Source of the DNA: Candidatus Kuenenia stuttgartensis
Lineage (GTDB): Bacteria > Planctomycetota > Planctomycetia > Planctomycetales > Planctomycetaceae
Reading direction: 5' to 3'
Assembly (NCBI GenBank): GCA_945861465.1
Contig: CAMAVB010000003.1
Coordinates: 24,741-88,740 of the forward strand
DNA length: 64,000 nucleotides
This document shows, in pieces, positions 8,219 through 18,840 of this stretch (positions within the stretch are counted from its first letter, which is position 1; each line of letters opens with the position of its first letter). A program made the position numbers and the translations under genes. The notes below the pieces were generated by a model, which saw only the letters and a list, made by a program, of their open reading frames with translations, did no database searches and was not told the origin of the DNA.

Positions 8219-10738
8219 TCATTCCTCATGAATCGCTTCCAGCGGTTTCAGGCGACCGGCGCGAATTGCGGGAAGTGCGGCTGCCGTGAGGCAGAGCAGT
8301 AATCCACCGAACAGATAACATCCCAACAGCATCGGATGTACGGTAAAAGCGACGCCGTGATCTGCAACGCCGCGAAATGAAATGGTGATCAAAAACGCCA
8401 CGAAAACTCCGACTATCGTTCCCGGCAAAAGTGCCAGCAGCCCCAGTACGAACGCCTGAAACAGAAACATGCGGAAGACCTGAAGCCGGGACATTCCGAC
8501 AACTCGCAGCACACCGAGATGCCGAGTTTGCTCGATCACGTTCATCGTCAGCGTATTGACGATCGCAAATCCCGCAATCACCAGTGCCAGAACCAGAATC
8601 ATCCAGAGTCGATTCGTCAGTCCTGTGATCATGCCGCGCACCAACTCTCGCAAATCAGATAAGGACTGAAATATCAGACCCTGCTCTCTTGAAATGGTAC
8701 GCAGTCGTGCGCCCACATCCTCCGTCGCGGCCTCAGCACAGCGAATTCCGAACACCTGGGCGGGCTGGATCGGATAGAGCTGCTGTGCTGCCGCCCGATC
8801 CATGATGATCATTAAACCGCCGGCAGTGTATTCTCTCGCGACGCCAGCAACTCTGACCGAATGGCTGATACCGGACACCTCGATGCGCACAGTTTCATTG
8901 GGCTCTGCCCCCAGCCTGTGTGTCAGCACGGAACCGATCACCGCGTCGCCGGCCAGCAGTGCTTTCCGGATCTCGACAGGATCGCCATCGACAATATCGA
9001 TCGGCAAATCCTCGTATTCTGTCAGCTGACGTACCAACAATGTCGCGGCGGTGCCATTGATGGACGCGAGAGAAAATGTCATCCGATCTATGCAGTCAAT
9101 GTTTGGGACCGTCGCCAGCTGCATCTCCAACTCATCAGGGAGCGCATTGGATTCCGACATATCGACACGAGGACGACTGGCCCGCAGCAGAAAATCCGCC
9201 GAGAGAGTGCGGTCCAGCCACGACTGAACGTCCTGAGTGATCAGGAGCGTCGTGTTGCCAATGCTGACACTGGTGGCAGACACCACGAACAGCACGGCCG
9301 CTGTCAGTGACGTGCGCCCAAAGTTGTCGAGCAACTGCTGTTGGCCGAGCTGGGCTTCCACCGGAAACGGTCGCCTGATGACTCCGTACACCATCGAAGA
9401 AAACGGTCTGATCAATGACGGCAGGCACAACGTGCCGGCAAACAGGATAAGGCCGAATCCGACGATGGTCGTCTCTTCAGCAAGAATGTCAAAATTCGCG
9501 CAACCAAACATCAGCATCGCAGCAAACAGAAATGTCATTCCCGTTCCGAACGAAACACGCAATGGCACTCCTCGACGCGGTGCGACGGCCGATCTCAATA
9601 CAGCCAGCGGTGGCGCGTCGCACGCTGTTCGAGCGGGATACCACACCGCCGCCAGTGTCACTAACGGACCGAAGAACAGACCGGCGAGAATCGCATGCGG
9701 TCGAATCGTCGGAACCGTCACGCTCCTGAAGCCAAAGACGTCCTCCATGCCCTGAGCCAGGAAGCGGCTCCCGAAGACTCCCAGCAAAATTCCGACTGCG
9801 GTCCCGATACCTCCGAGCAAAAACGCTTCCCGGTACATCGACATACGCACCTGATTGGTGGTGGCTCCCACGATTCTCAGCAGAGCCAGTTGCCGTTGTC
9901 TTTCAGCGACCGAAATCTGAAACGTATTAATCACGATAAAGATCGCGGCCACGACAGACAACGCGGCGGCAGCATTGAGTCCCACGTTGATAATATCCTC
10001 AGTCGGTCGGCTCAGGTCTGCCGCAGAAGCAGCATGCGTCAGGACCAGATGGCCTGGAAGCTGTGCTCTGATCCTCGTCGCAACACTGTCTGCATCCGCC
10101 TCCGGCTGCAACACGATCTGCAGAGCAGTCGCTTTCCTCGGGGCCTTTCCCAGCGTCGCCGCATCGGCAAGAGTCAGAAAAATCGATGCCGTTTCCTCCA
10201 CCGCTCCAATGCCCAGTGGTTTCAGAATCCCTACCACTTTTTTCCGCAGAAGCCACGGCAGTCCGCGAGCCCCCAGTCGCACTTCATCTCCCACAGAAAC
10301 GCCGAGACTCTCAGCGACGTTGGCTTCAATGCAGACTTCGCCATTTTCGGTACACATACGTCCTGACAGGAAACTGAAATCGCGGACCTCGCGGTATTGT
10401 TCCAGGTCCACGCCAATCGTGATCCCGCGTGCTTCTCCGCCATCTGCGACCATTTTGGAGAAGACACGAAAGATGGGAATCGCGGCCTGAACTCCCGGTT
10501 CACCAGCGACCGGCGGCAGGTCTTCCGGAGGAAAGGCAGAGGCATCTGCCGCCACAATTTCCATCGCCACGCGCGAAGCCAGTGTCTGATGCAGCGAGTC
10601 CAGTTCACTGCGCGTCACGGCCGTCGATTGCAACACCGCCACAACCGCCGCGACGCCTCCGGCTATACTCAGAATCGTAAGCAGGGTCCTGATCGGACGC
10701 AACCGGAGATTGTTCCAGAAAAATCTCCATGGGATCAT
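8219..10738 (-). CDS. ABC transporter permease (FtsX/MacB-like)
   Basis: Two FtsX-like domains; start [28 protein letters not shown] overlaps the ATPase stop by 4 bp. Confidence 0.92.
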   Translation of the reverse strand: MIPWRFFWNNLRLRPIRTLLTILSIAGGVAAVVAVLQSTAVTRSELDSLHQTLASRVAMEIVAADASAFPPEDLPPVAGEPGVQAAIPIFRVFSKMVADGGEARGITIGVDLEQYREVRDFSFLSGRMCTENGEVCIEANVAESLGVSVGDEVRLGARGLPWLLRKKVVGILKPLGIGAVEETASIFLTLADAATLGKAPRKATALQIVLQPEADADSVATRIRAQLPGHLVLTHAASAADLSRPTEDIINVGLNAAAALSVVAAIFIVINTFQISVAERQRQLALLRIVGATTNQVRMSMYREAFLLGGIGTAVGILLGVFGSRFLAQGMEDVFGFRSVTVPTIRPHAILAGLFFGPLVTLAAVWYPARTACDAPPLAVLRSAVAPRRGVPLRVSFGTGMTFLFAAMLMFGCANFDILAEETTIVGFGLILFAGTLCLPSLIRPFSSMVYGVIRRPFPVEAQLGQQQLLDNFGRTSLTAAVLFVVSATSVSIGNTTLLITQDVQSWLDRTLSADFLLRASRPRVDMSESNALPDELEMQLATVPNIDCIDRMTFSLASINGTAATLLVRQLTEYEDLPIDIVDGDPVEIRKALLAGDAVIGSVLTHRLGAEPNETVRIEVSGISHSVRVAGVAREYTAGGLMIIMDRAAAQQLYPIQPAQVFGIRCAEAATEDVGARLRTISREQGLIFQSLSDLRELVRGMITGLTNRLWMILVLALVIAGFAIVNTLTMNVIEQTRHLGVLRVVGMSRLQVFRMFLFQAFVLGLLALLPGTIVGVFVAFLITISFRGVADHGVAFTVHPMLLGCYLFGGLLLCLTAAALPAIRAGRLKPLEAIHEE

Positions 10739-11556
10739 CCCTCGATCTCCAGCTTGAGCGCCGCCATCCATTCGGCATCGGAACCGGGGCGACCGTCGAA
10801 GCGGACCTTGCCGTCGAGCAGGACAATCAATCGGTCGGCCTGTGATGCCACACGAATATCATGCGTCACAACAACCACCGTTTGCTGACTTTCGTGTGCG
10901 ACATCGCGCAGCAGCCGCGTGATATCGCGGCCGCGAACAGAATCCAGATTCCCTGTCGGTTCGTCTGCAAGTACGAGCGACGGCTTAATCACCAGCGCCC
11001 GAGCGATCGCGACCCGCTGCTGCTCGCCCCCGGAGAGCTGTGAAGGCAGGTGTTTCAGGCGGTGAGACATGTCCACCCGCTTCAGGGACTCCATCGCCCG
11101 AGGGATAGCCTCACGTTGTGAAATTCCATCCAGGATCAAAGGCAACGTGACATTGTCAGTCACATTCAACGTGGGGACCAGATTGAACGACTGAAAGATG
11201 AAACCAATTCTTCGCCGCCGCAGAATTGTCAGCTCAAAATCACTCAACCCGGAGAGCTTCTGACCGTCAACCCAGATCTCACCGGAGGTCGGCGGCTCGA
11301 TCCCGCCCATGATATGCAGCAGCGTGCTCTTGCCAGAACCGCTCGGCCCCATAATCGCAATCATCTGCCCCCGAGGAATATTCAGTGTGACATCGCAGAA
11401 CGCCTGCACTTCGAGTCCGTCATGGACGAAGATCTTCGAAAGACCGGCTGTCCGGATGACGTCTTCACGGGGAACATCCAGCGGCGAACCTTCTTTGATT
11501 GAATTCAATTGTTGAACCTCAGTATATGCATCAACTCTGATTCGATTGTTCCACAT
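10735..11556 (-). CDS. ABC transporter ATP-binding protein (LolD/MacB-like)
   Basis: Walker [10 protein letters not shown], signature [15 protein letters not shown], Walker [14 protein letters not shown]. Confidence 0.93.
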   Translation of the reverse strand: MWNNRIRVDAYTEVQQLNSIKEGSPLDVPREDVIRTAGLSKIFVHDGLEVQAFCDVTLNIPRGQMIAIMGPSGSGKSTLLHIMGGIEPPTSGEIWVDGQKLSGLSDFELTILRRRRIGFIFQSFNLVPTLNVTDNVTLPLILDGISQREAIPRAMESLKRVDMSHRLKHLPSQLSGGEQQRVAIARALVIKPSLVLADEPTGNLDSVRGRDITRLLRDVAHESQQTVVVVTHDIRVASQADRLIVLLDGKVRFDGRPGSDAEWMAALKLEIEG

Positions 11557-11732
11557 TCTTGATCGTTTAACAGCGCGGCGTGAGCAAAGAGCCACAGTGT
11601 CGTGGACAGTGGCCTCCAACGCAATTGTCAACGTCAATGTGTGACTTTTGGGTAGGCCGGACTCCTGACGACTCACTGGAGTTCAGACGACCATGCCGGT
11701 ACGATGCCGCGTGACTTACAGGGAATCTCGCC

Positions 11733-13217
11733 ATGCTTCGAATTTCGGGAAGTTCAAAACGGCTGTGTGACGGGATCACTCGTCGCGACCTGTTGCAGAT
11801 TGGTGGCATCAGCGCGCTGGGACTTGGAACCGGGAAAGGTTCGGCCAACGCGGGGCAGGGCGTGGACGGAAGTCGGGCGAAGGCATGCATCTTTGTGTTC
11901 CTGTTCGGATCGCCTCCACAGCACGAAACGTTTGATCCGAAACCTCTGGCTCCGGCAGAAATCCAGGGCGAGATGAAGGCCATCGACACGGTCGTCCCTG
12001 GTTTGCAGATCTGCGAAGGGCTTCCGCAGATTGCGCGCATCGCGGATCGATTGACGGTCGTCAGGTCGATGACGCACGAGTATCCGATTCACTGCTGTGC
12101 GTATGTGATGACCGGCATGCCAACCTACAGCATTCCCCTCGAAACAAGTCCCCGGGATCCGCAACAGTGGCCGTTTATGGGATCGGTCGTGGATTATCTG
12201 GACGGACGCCGATCGGGCACCAAATCCCCGCCGATGCCCCGTAACGTCGGGTTGCCCTGGCGATTTTGCTCAAAGGGCAGTTCGTCAGATCAGGCTGGCC
12301 CTTACGCGGCATTTCTGGGAAACAGTTACGATCCATTCTGGACCAGTTTCGAAGGGCAGGGCAAAGTCATTGTTCCGAAACTGAATGCCGACAGTCAGAC
12401 GGAGCAAGTCCTGGACCCACATGCCGGGATCGACGCTACAGGACGATTTCAACTTTCCGACGGTTGCCAGTTGCCACAGGAATTATCGGCTCATCGATTT
12501 GATGCGCGAGTCCACTTGCTGCAACAGTTCGATGCAACGCGTCCACTGATGGATCGTGCGGCGGAGATCGGCAGCTACGACGCCCAGCAGCAACGAGCCT
12601 TCTCACTGATTGGGTCAAACCGAATTCGTGAAGCCCTGGATGTGGGACGTGAATCCCACGCCATGCGAGAGCGTTACGGAATCTCGCTGTTTGGCCAGTC
12701 CTGTCTGGCGGCGCGACGACTGGTGGAAGCCGGCGCTCGATTTGTGTCGGTGTTCTGGGATCCGTTCGGTCCTCACGGAGCATCCGTGTGGGACACACAC
12801 TCGAATCATTTCCCGCGACTCAGGAATTATCTGCTGCCGGTGTTCGATCAGAGCTATTCGGCTTTGATTGCAGATCTGGATGATCGGGGACTGCTTGATG
12901 AAACGCTGGTCCTCTGCACCAGTGAACATGGACGCACGCCGCAAATTGATTCCAAACCCACCGGCGGTGCACGCCATCACTGGTCTCGTGCGTATTCGTC
13001 AGTGTTCGCCGGAGGCGGCATGGCGCGAGGTCGGGTTGTGGGTGAAACAGATTCGATCGGCGGCGACGTTGTTGATACTCCAATCTCCCCGAAAGACATG
13101 CAGGCCACGGCCTACCATCTTCTCGGTTACGACGAAGCCACCACGATTCCCGACCAACAGGGCCGACCACATCCAATTGCCGGTACTGGGCGAGTGCGAA
13201 AAGAACTGCTCGGTTGA
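11733..13217 (+). CDS. DUF1501 family protein
   Basis: TRRDLLQIGGISALGLG N-terminus; SEHGRTPQIDSKPTGGARHHWSRAYSSVFAGGGMARGRVVGETD. Confidence 0.93.
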   Translation: MLRISGSSKRLCDGITRRDLLQIGGISALGLGTGKGSANAGQGVDGSRAKACIFVFLFGSPPQHETFDPKPLAPAEIQGEMKAIDTVVPGLQICEGLPQIARIADRLTVVRSMTHEYPIHCCAYVMTGMPTYSIPLETSPRDPQQWPFMGSVVDYLDGRRSGTKSPPMPRNVGLPWRFCSKGSSSDQAGPYAAFLGNSYDPFWTSFEGQGKVIVPKLNADSQTEQVLDPHAGIDATGRFQLSDGCQLPQELSAHRFDARVHLLQQFDATRPLMDRAAEIGSYDAQQQRAFSLIGSNRIREALDVGRESHAMRERYGISLFGQSCLAARRLVEAGARFVSVFWDPFGPHGASVWDTHSNHFPRLRNYLLPVFDQSYSALIADLDDRGLLDETLVLCTSEHGRTPQIDSKPTGGARHHWSRAYSSVFAGGGMARGRVVGETDSIGGDVVDTPISPKDMQATAYHLLGYDEATTIPDQQGRPHPIAGTGRVRKELLG

Positions 13218-13457
13218 AGCGGGGAGATCGTATGCAGGATGGACATTCATGTCCGTCGAATGGCCACAATGATGCCGAAGCGAAGGTGATTGTGCCTCGA
13301 CATGCACTCGCCAAACCATCCCGCCATCGCGAATGAACAACAGGTTGGGCTGGCTCAGAAAATACCGAGCCGAAATTCTTTGCTGGAGTCAGTGCCAGAA
13401 AGTGGTTTCGACGCCGGTGACGTTTGCGAATGAGCAAGGCGTCTTTGCCGCGGTGCA

Positions 13458-13799
13458 TCAGAAATCTTCGAGGGCTCGTTCCAGCGTCGGGAACACTTCG
13501 CAATACTTTCTGAAGGTGGCATTGAATCTGGCAATCCTGACGAGTGATTCAAGATCGGTTTCCGAGTTGCACAGCCGGACTTTCCCGCCGCCAGGGCTTA
13601 TTCGTTTGTGAACCCCAATGATAAGCCCGACGACTTGGGTCGGAAAAGCCGATAATCCCGTAATGTCAATTACAATTTTCGGAGGCCGTTCATCCAACAC
13701 CGCCACTAGCTCAGTCCATGTCGGCACTGAAGTTCCTTCGATCAGGCTGACGACTGTCACATCGCCTTGTCGATTGGTATGGAATGATGGATTTGCCAT
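13458..13799 (-). CDS. STAS-domain protein (anti-sigma factor antagonist-like)
   Basis: VTVVSLIEGT...PPKIVIDITGLSAFPTQVVGLIIGVHKRISPGGGKVRLCN. Confidence 0.85.
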   Translation of the reverse strand: MANPSFHTNRQGDVTVVSLIEGTSVPTWTELVAVLDERPPKIVIDITGLSAFPTQVVGLIIGVHKRISPGGGKVRLCNSETDLESLVRIARFNATFRKYCEVFPTLERALEDF

Positions 13800-14012
13800 T
13801 TAATGTGATTCCCAGGATTTCGCCCATAATGCTGAAATTCAGTGATTGGAATGTGATCCTGAGCCTCGGTGGTATTGTATCGAATTGCGAGTGGCCATGT
13901 GATTGCCGAATCCCAGCGGTTTTTTTGGGTCAATACTTCATCCTGGCCGCCGCTTAGAATTCCCTTCATGCTCTTTGATTGTCGCTCTGGATTCCAGCCC
14001 AGACATCTTATT

Positions 14013-14150
14013 TTAACTGTCCGCGCGAAGGTAGCTGGCGTTTCAGCTGTTCTTTCAGCTCTGCCAATTGAGTCGCGTCCCGGGTCGCGAATTCGTCGGC
14101 CGTAAATTGAGGAAGATCAAGCATCTGCTGCAGCAAGAGTTGAGTCTAAT
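14013..14150 (-). pseudogene. Possible coding remnant (…TQLLLQQMLDLPQFTADEFATRDATQLAELKEQLKRQLPSRGQLK*)
   Basis: Protein-like minus-strand reading with an upstream in-frame TAG and no start; not in the ORF track. Confidence 0.35.
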
Positions 14151-14443
14151 TCCGCAGAATCTTCATTCGCGGCATTGCTGCCGATACCAAGTCGCGGATG
14201 AATGGATCGTAACGGAGTTATTCAACAGCGAAGACGTTTCGAATGTTCGGGATCTGACGGCGGCTGGCAGGTCGAAGAACACGTCTTGCCGCTATAGTCG
14301 GTACTGACTGCAGGGGTGAGGGAGGGAAATTCGATCTGGAAATCGTGGGGTACGCTTTCAGCGTGCCGTCGCAAGCTGGAAGCTCACGCCACGTTGGCAC
14401 CGAATCCCGCGTCGGAGACACGGGGCACAATGAAAGGAATCTC

Positions 14444-14659
14444 ATGCGCGCCTTCGTCTGTTTAATGCTGTGCTGTGCCAGCGTCTCTGCGTTGTCAGGC
14501 TGTCAGTGTTTCCGCTGCACTGACAGGGTCATGGATCACCTGGATGATCTGACGGACAAAAATGACTTTCATCACAGACTGGATCATGTCTATTGTGAAA
14601 AAATGGACGTGACCCGCTGGTGCATGAACGGGGCGTGCGTTCGAAGCAACCGCCGCTGA
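14444..14659 (+). CDS. Small putative lipoprotein, Cys-rich
   Basis: MRAFVCLMLCCASVSALSGCQCF lipobox-like. Confidence 0.55.
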   Translation: MRAFVCLMLCCASVSALSGCQCFRCTDRVMDHLDDLTDKNDFHHRLDHVYCEKMDVTRWCMNGACVRSNRR

Positions 14660-14969
14660 GTTTCGGCGAAATTGACTGATCGAATGGTGAACAGTCTTGC
14701 TGAGTCTCACATCTCTGCGTCGAAGTTCCCGGAAAGATCGTTGTAACCGATCGGACTTAACAATTGGCCTCAACGCGACGTTGCGACCATTCCGATAGTT
14801 CCAGTCAGGGGGATTGTGCGACGTCTGACTTCCGGGGGGCCGGTTCCAGTGTCGCATGAAACTGCAGGCTTCTGATTCCGTCGAACTGCGTCCGCAACAG
14901 ATTCTGTTGCAGGGGGGCCGCAGTTCGATCTGTATCCGGGATGCAGTTTTTCGCTGATTAGGGGGGAAT

Positions 14970-16349
14970 ATGCAATTCCGGATACGCAGCACTGCGCTGA
15001 CTGTACGACACGATTTATCAATCACACAGGGTGACACACATAAATTGTGGACGTCGAATCACGCAAATTCTGCCGTCGTATCCGCAGGCTCTGCGACTGT
15101 AGGCTGTTGTGCCAGATTGATGCGGTTTGCGGTCCTGGGAATCGCGGCGGTTGTGTTCTCAGCGTCGTCCTGCAGCTGCTCCGCCGACCAGTTGAAGGAA
15201 CTGGCGGAGAAAGCTGGCATTCGAATCCTTGCCGACGGTGAATCTTCAGCCGGAGCCGAAGACCAGGCACGCTCTTCCATGCCACTCGAAGGCATGACGC
15301 AGGAAAACCGCCAGCGTGCTGAGCAGATTATCAAGGAACACAGTCAGTTTCGACGTCTGCCAACGCTGCAATACACAATTGACGAACCGATGTATCGGTA
15401 TCTGCTCAAACATCCCGATGTGGCCGTCAGTACCTGGCGTGTGATGGGAATTTCGCGATTTGAAATGTGGCAGACAGGCGACATGGAGTACGAGGCGCAG
15501 GCGATTGATGGCTCGGAAGGCGTTGCCGACATACTGTATCGGGACGACAACCAGATGGTATTCGTGTGTCAGGGCCGCTATCACAATCCGCTGCTGCCAC
15601 GTCCGATGGAAGCATCCGCGCTGATCTGGTTTCGCGCGGTGTACACACCGAATGCGGAAGGGACACATGTTGTCACGCAGAAGGCTGACGTGTTTGTGCG
15701 ATTTCCGTCCAGCAGCGTGTCAGTGATCGCGAAAATTCTGACGCCTGTCCTGCATTCTCTGATGGACCGTAACCTGTTTGAAATCTCGCTCTACGGCAGC
15801 ATGATGTCTCGCGCTGTGCGAGACGAGCCCCAATGGGTTGTTCAGGTCGCGCAGCAGATGGAAGGCGTGCTTCCGCAGCGCAAGGGAGAATTGATTGAAG
15901 TCGCGCGGAAACCCAGAAACGTCAATCGTAATAGGAAGCTGGGGCGTTTCACGATGCCTGCGGCGGATCGCAGGATGATTCTGTCTCCTGAGCTGCTGTT
16001 TCTTGATCCACCGGAAGAAAGCGAAGTTGCTGTTGTGTCCGGAACTTCTGCATCACTCACGACAGGATGTGTCGCGTCAGGGCAAGTTGCCGAGACAGCA
16101 TCGGCAACAGGCAAAAGTCCGGTGCCTGTGCGCACAGTCTCCGCTTCTGCACCCGGAAACCTGATGTTGATTACGACAAAAAGTCCTTTGGCGCCCGACA
16201 TTTCGCAGCCCGCCGGGAAGGCTGGCCTGCTGAATGCACAAATCAAACGCTCCGACGGCGGTTTTATGCTGCAGTCCGTCGTCGTGCCCCCGACTGGATC
16301 GACCGCAACCGGTCCAGTCGGCAGCGAATCACCCGGCTCTGCAAAATAA
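14970..16349 (+). CDS. Hypothetical exported protein
   Basis: 459 aa ORF with internal signal-like MRFAVLGIAAVVFSASSCSC; start uncertain. Confidence 0.7.
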   Translation: MQFRIRSTALTVRHDLSITQGDTHKLWTSNHANSAVVSAGSATVGCCARLMRFAVLGIAAVVFSASSCSCSADQLKELAEKAGIRILADGESSAGAEDQARSSMPLEGMTQENRQRAEQIIKEHSQFRRLPTLQYTIDEPMYRYLLKHPDVAVSTWRVMGISRFEMWQTGDMEYEAQAIDGSEGVADILYRDDNQMVFVCQGRYHNPLLPRPMEASALIWFRAVYTPNAEGTHVVTQKADVFVRFPSSSVSVIAKILTPVLHSLMDRNLFEISLYGSMMSRAVRDEPQWVVQVAQQMEGVLPQRKGELIEVARKPRNVNRNRKLGRFTMPAADRRMILSPELLFLDPPEESEVAVVSGTSASLTTGCVASGQVAETASATGKSPVPVRTVSASAPGNLMLITTKSPLAPDISQPAGKAGLLNAQIKRSDGGFMLQSVVVPPTGSTATGPVGSESPGSAK

Positions 16350-16431
16350 ACAACGGCACGCTGCAAAGCTAAGCTGCGGAATTCGCGCGTCCGCCACCGT
16401 CAATGCGACGTTTTAGAAGCGAAAACGTTCG

Positions 16432-16492
16432 GGGCAAAAAATGCATGGGCAGAAAAATTGCAGCCATTTTTTTGCCCAACATTTTTTTGCCC
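16432..16492. repeat. Short inverted repeat GGGGCAAAAAATGCATGGGC ... CATTTTTTTGCCCAACATTTTTTTGCCC
   Basis: Inverted GGGCAAAAAATG / CATTTTTTTGCCC. Confidence 0.6.
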
Positions 16493-16559
16493 ATAATGTT
16501 GAGGCCAGATACATCTTAGCCCGGCGGCGGATCGTTGAAAATAAAGCCGCATGATTCTG

Positions 16560-16670
16560 TTGGAGTACGGGCCTGGAAAAGGGGGCAGGAACGAATTGCC
16601 AAATGGCCCAAAGCGTGCTCGCACTATTGGTTCCTGCCCCTTTTTCAAGCCTGTGAAGACTGTACTCCAA
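16560..16670. repeat. Imperfect inverted repeat with TTGGAGTAC/GTACTCCAA termini and AAAAGGGGGCAGGAAC/GTTCCTGCCCCTTTTT inner arms
   Basis: Read directly; MITE-like layout with no ORF. Confidence 0.7.
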
Positions 16671-16694
16671 CGGATCGCACCTGCCACACCGTGC

Positions 16695-17429
16695 TCAATC
16701 CTCAATCCTCAGGCTTCCGGCATCCTTGAAGGCATAGGGTGCTGTAACATCCGATGTGAAGCGATGTGAGGTCATCCACGCAAATCGAGTTTCTTCAGAA
16801 TTCGAGGGATCCGGATCTGGCAACGGAACCCCATCCGCTTCTGCGTAGAGTGTGCGAACAACGGCGACCCTGGCCGCAGCGCGGGGAATCAGGTCGTAGT
16901 CCGTGCCGCGTGTCTGCAGAATCCATGTGTTGTCTCGAAAACCGCCGATCAGTCGCTCGTGAGCCGCACGCACCAGATCCTCTTTCTGAGCGTCCTTCAG
17001 CGTGGTCTCCCCGCGCATCGTGTTCGTCAGCTTCTGCGTTTCCGACACATCGAAACTCACCCAACCGTACGGCGGCAGAAACACTTCGAGCTTGCAATGT
17101 GATGGCGATGCTTTGGGGAATGGATTAAGTCCGTAGGTCACGCGCGTGGGCAACGACATCACGCGCCCCATCGCCGCACAGAAACCGTGATAGTCGCTGC
17201 AGTGACCGGAGCGTTGTTCGAGCGCGTGCAGTGAACTTGCTTTCAGCGATGCACTATGGTGATCGTAGGTAAAGTTTTTATCGGCAAACGACATCACAGC
17301 ATCCAGATCCAGCAGCGGATTGCGTCGCTGCGGAAGTATCTCTTTCAATAGCGACTCGAACCGGGCATTCGTGACCACAGCCAACCACAACAGCGGTTTC
17401 AGCCTGCCTGATTTTGTCAAATTGTTCAT
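16695..17429 (-). CDS. Transglutaminase-like domain protein
   Basis: RSGHCSDYHGFCAAMGRVMSLPTRVTYG (Cys) ... GWVSFDVSETQK (D); start MNNLTKSGRLK. Confidence 0.85.
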   Translation of the reverse strand: MNNLTKSGRLKPLLWLAVVTNARFESLLKEILPQRRNPLLDLDAVMSFADKNFTYDHHSASLKASSLHALEQRSGHCSDYHGFCAAMGRVMSLPTRVTYGLNPFPKASPSHCKLEVFLPPYGWVSFDVSETQKLTNTMRGETTLKDAQKEDLVRAAHERLIGGFRDNTWILQTRGTDYDLIPRAAARVAVVRTLYAEADGVPLPDPDPSNSEETRFAWMTSHRFTSDVTAPYAFKDAGSLRIED

Positions 17430-17470
17430 TCGCAAGTCTTTCTGACCCTGGTGCTCTGTCACTCTTGCTT

Positions 17471-17568
17471 TGATGGATTGGTTGGCCGGGGCTGGGCGGA
17501 GCGGAGCGAAGGAAGCCCCGGGGTTTTGGGCAAGCGCCCTCCAAACCCGGCCACCCGTCAATCCATCA
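17471..17568. repeat. Dispersed inverted repeat (family B): TGATGGATTG-GTTGGCCGGGGCTGGGCGGAGCGGAGCGAAGGAAGCCCCGGGG...CCCGGCCACC-CGTCAATCCATCA
   Basis: Arms read directly; related copy inside valS at about 48835-48893. Confidence 0.8.
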
Positions 17569-17817
17569 GTGACAGATCATCAGGGCACAACCACAGCCAG
17601 ACCCTTCCCAACAGTCGATATACTCTGCCGAATGACAGAAGTAACGTCAAATCACCGGAGTAACGTCAAATCACCGGTGCGCAGGAGATTTTTTCAGGGT
17701 TGGCGTACAACGGGATTGAGTAAAAGCGGGGATTGCGTTAGATATCTGAGCGGAAAGTCGTCATAGTCCCTTTGTGAGCAGCTTTCAGTCGCTCTTCCAG
17801 GTTGCATTCAGGATTGC

Positions 17818-18840
17818 GTGATGTCCCATTTTTTGCCTGAAATTCGGACCACTGCTGTCGGCGTTCTGCTGGCGCTGTTGCTATCGAGTCCATTGGTTGC
17901 CCAGGGCCAGACGCCGATTAAGGCGGAAGAAGCACGAATGCAGATCATTCGTGAGGTCCCGATTTCCACAGAAGTCACAGGCAAGCTGGAGAGCGTAAGT
18001 CCGGGCAAGGAAGGGCTGTACGTAAAGCAGGGTGACCTGATGATTGAGGTCGCAGATGACTTGATTCGGAAGGAGGTGGCTGAGGCGCAAATGAAGTCCG
18101 ACTCGGTCGTGGAAATTGAGTTTGCCGTGGTCGCGCTCGACAAGGCGGAGATCGATCTGAAGACGCGTGTCGAGGCAAACCTGAAGTACGCATCATTCAG
18201 TGAAAACGAAATTCGGCAAACGGAGCTGGAAGTCAAGAAGACGAAGGCGTCGCTTGCGAAGGCTCGTGAAGACAAAGAGATTCTCGGCCTGACACTGGAA
18301 ACCAAGGCGGCTCAATTAGCTCAGTATCAGGTCTATGCACCGTTTGATGGGTTAGTCACAAAAATTCATCGCTGGCCGGGGCAAAGTGTTCGACCCGGCG
18401 ATCCGGTGATCACGATCACAGACATGTCGTTGCTCCGTGCAGTGTTGAAGGTCGATTATAAACGCCGCGAAGCAGTCTTCGTCGGCGATTCAGTCGAAAT
18501 CAGGATCGACACCACAGGAAAATCAATTAAGCCGGAAGCCACAGAATTTGAGCCGGACCGACGGACGTCGATCGACAAGGATAATCAGGCTGCGGATCTA
18601 TTCGAACGTGGTGGACCATTCGCCCCGGAACCAGTTTTCCCCGCACTGGCACAGGAAGAGGATGAAGTCTTCATCGGCACGATTGAATTGATACGTCCCC
18701 TGGTGGACCAGAAATCCAAAGTGCTTTATCTCAACGTGGATGTGAATGTGCCAAATCGTCAGGACAAGTACGGACGCTGGCTGCTGTTGCAAGGTCTGCC
18801 TGTTGAAGCCACGATCATACCTGAGAAGCGTGCAGAATGA
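17818..18840 (+). CDS. HlyD family membrane-fusion/efflux adaptor
   Basis: Biotinyl-lipoyl-like YVKQGDLMIEVADDLI, coiled coil, VYAPFDGLVTKIHRWPGQSVRPGDPVITI. Confidence 0.88.
   Translation: MMSHFLPEIRTTAVGVLLALLLSSPLVAQGQTPIKAEEARMQIIREVPISTEVTGKLESVSPGKEGLYVKQGDLMIEVADDLIRKEVAEAQMKSDSVVEIEFAVVALDKAEIDLKTRVEANLKYASFSENEIRQTELEVKKTKASLAKAREDKEILGLTLETKAAQLAQYQVYAPFDGLVTKIHRWPGQSVRPGDPVITITDMSLLRAVLKVDYKRREAVFVGDSVEIRIDTTGKSIKPEATEFEPDRRTSIDKDNQAADLFERGGPFAPEPVFPALAQEEDEVFIGTIELIRPLVDQKSKVLYLNVDVNVPNRQDKYGRWLLLQGLPVEATIIPEKRAE

Noticed and set aside
7344-8222. 292-aa minus-strand ORF antisense to the Gfo/Idh/MocA gene
   Set aside because: No family resemblance; the opposite strand encodes a clear oxidoreductase, so it is a shadow ORF. 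The same applies to most other overlapping ORFs in the track.
17430-17561. N-terminal extension of the transglutaminase-like ORF
   Set aside because: It is read-through of the family B palindrome 17471-17568; start at 17429 preferred.
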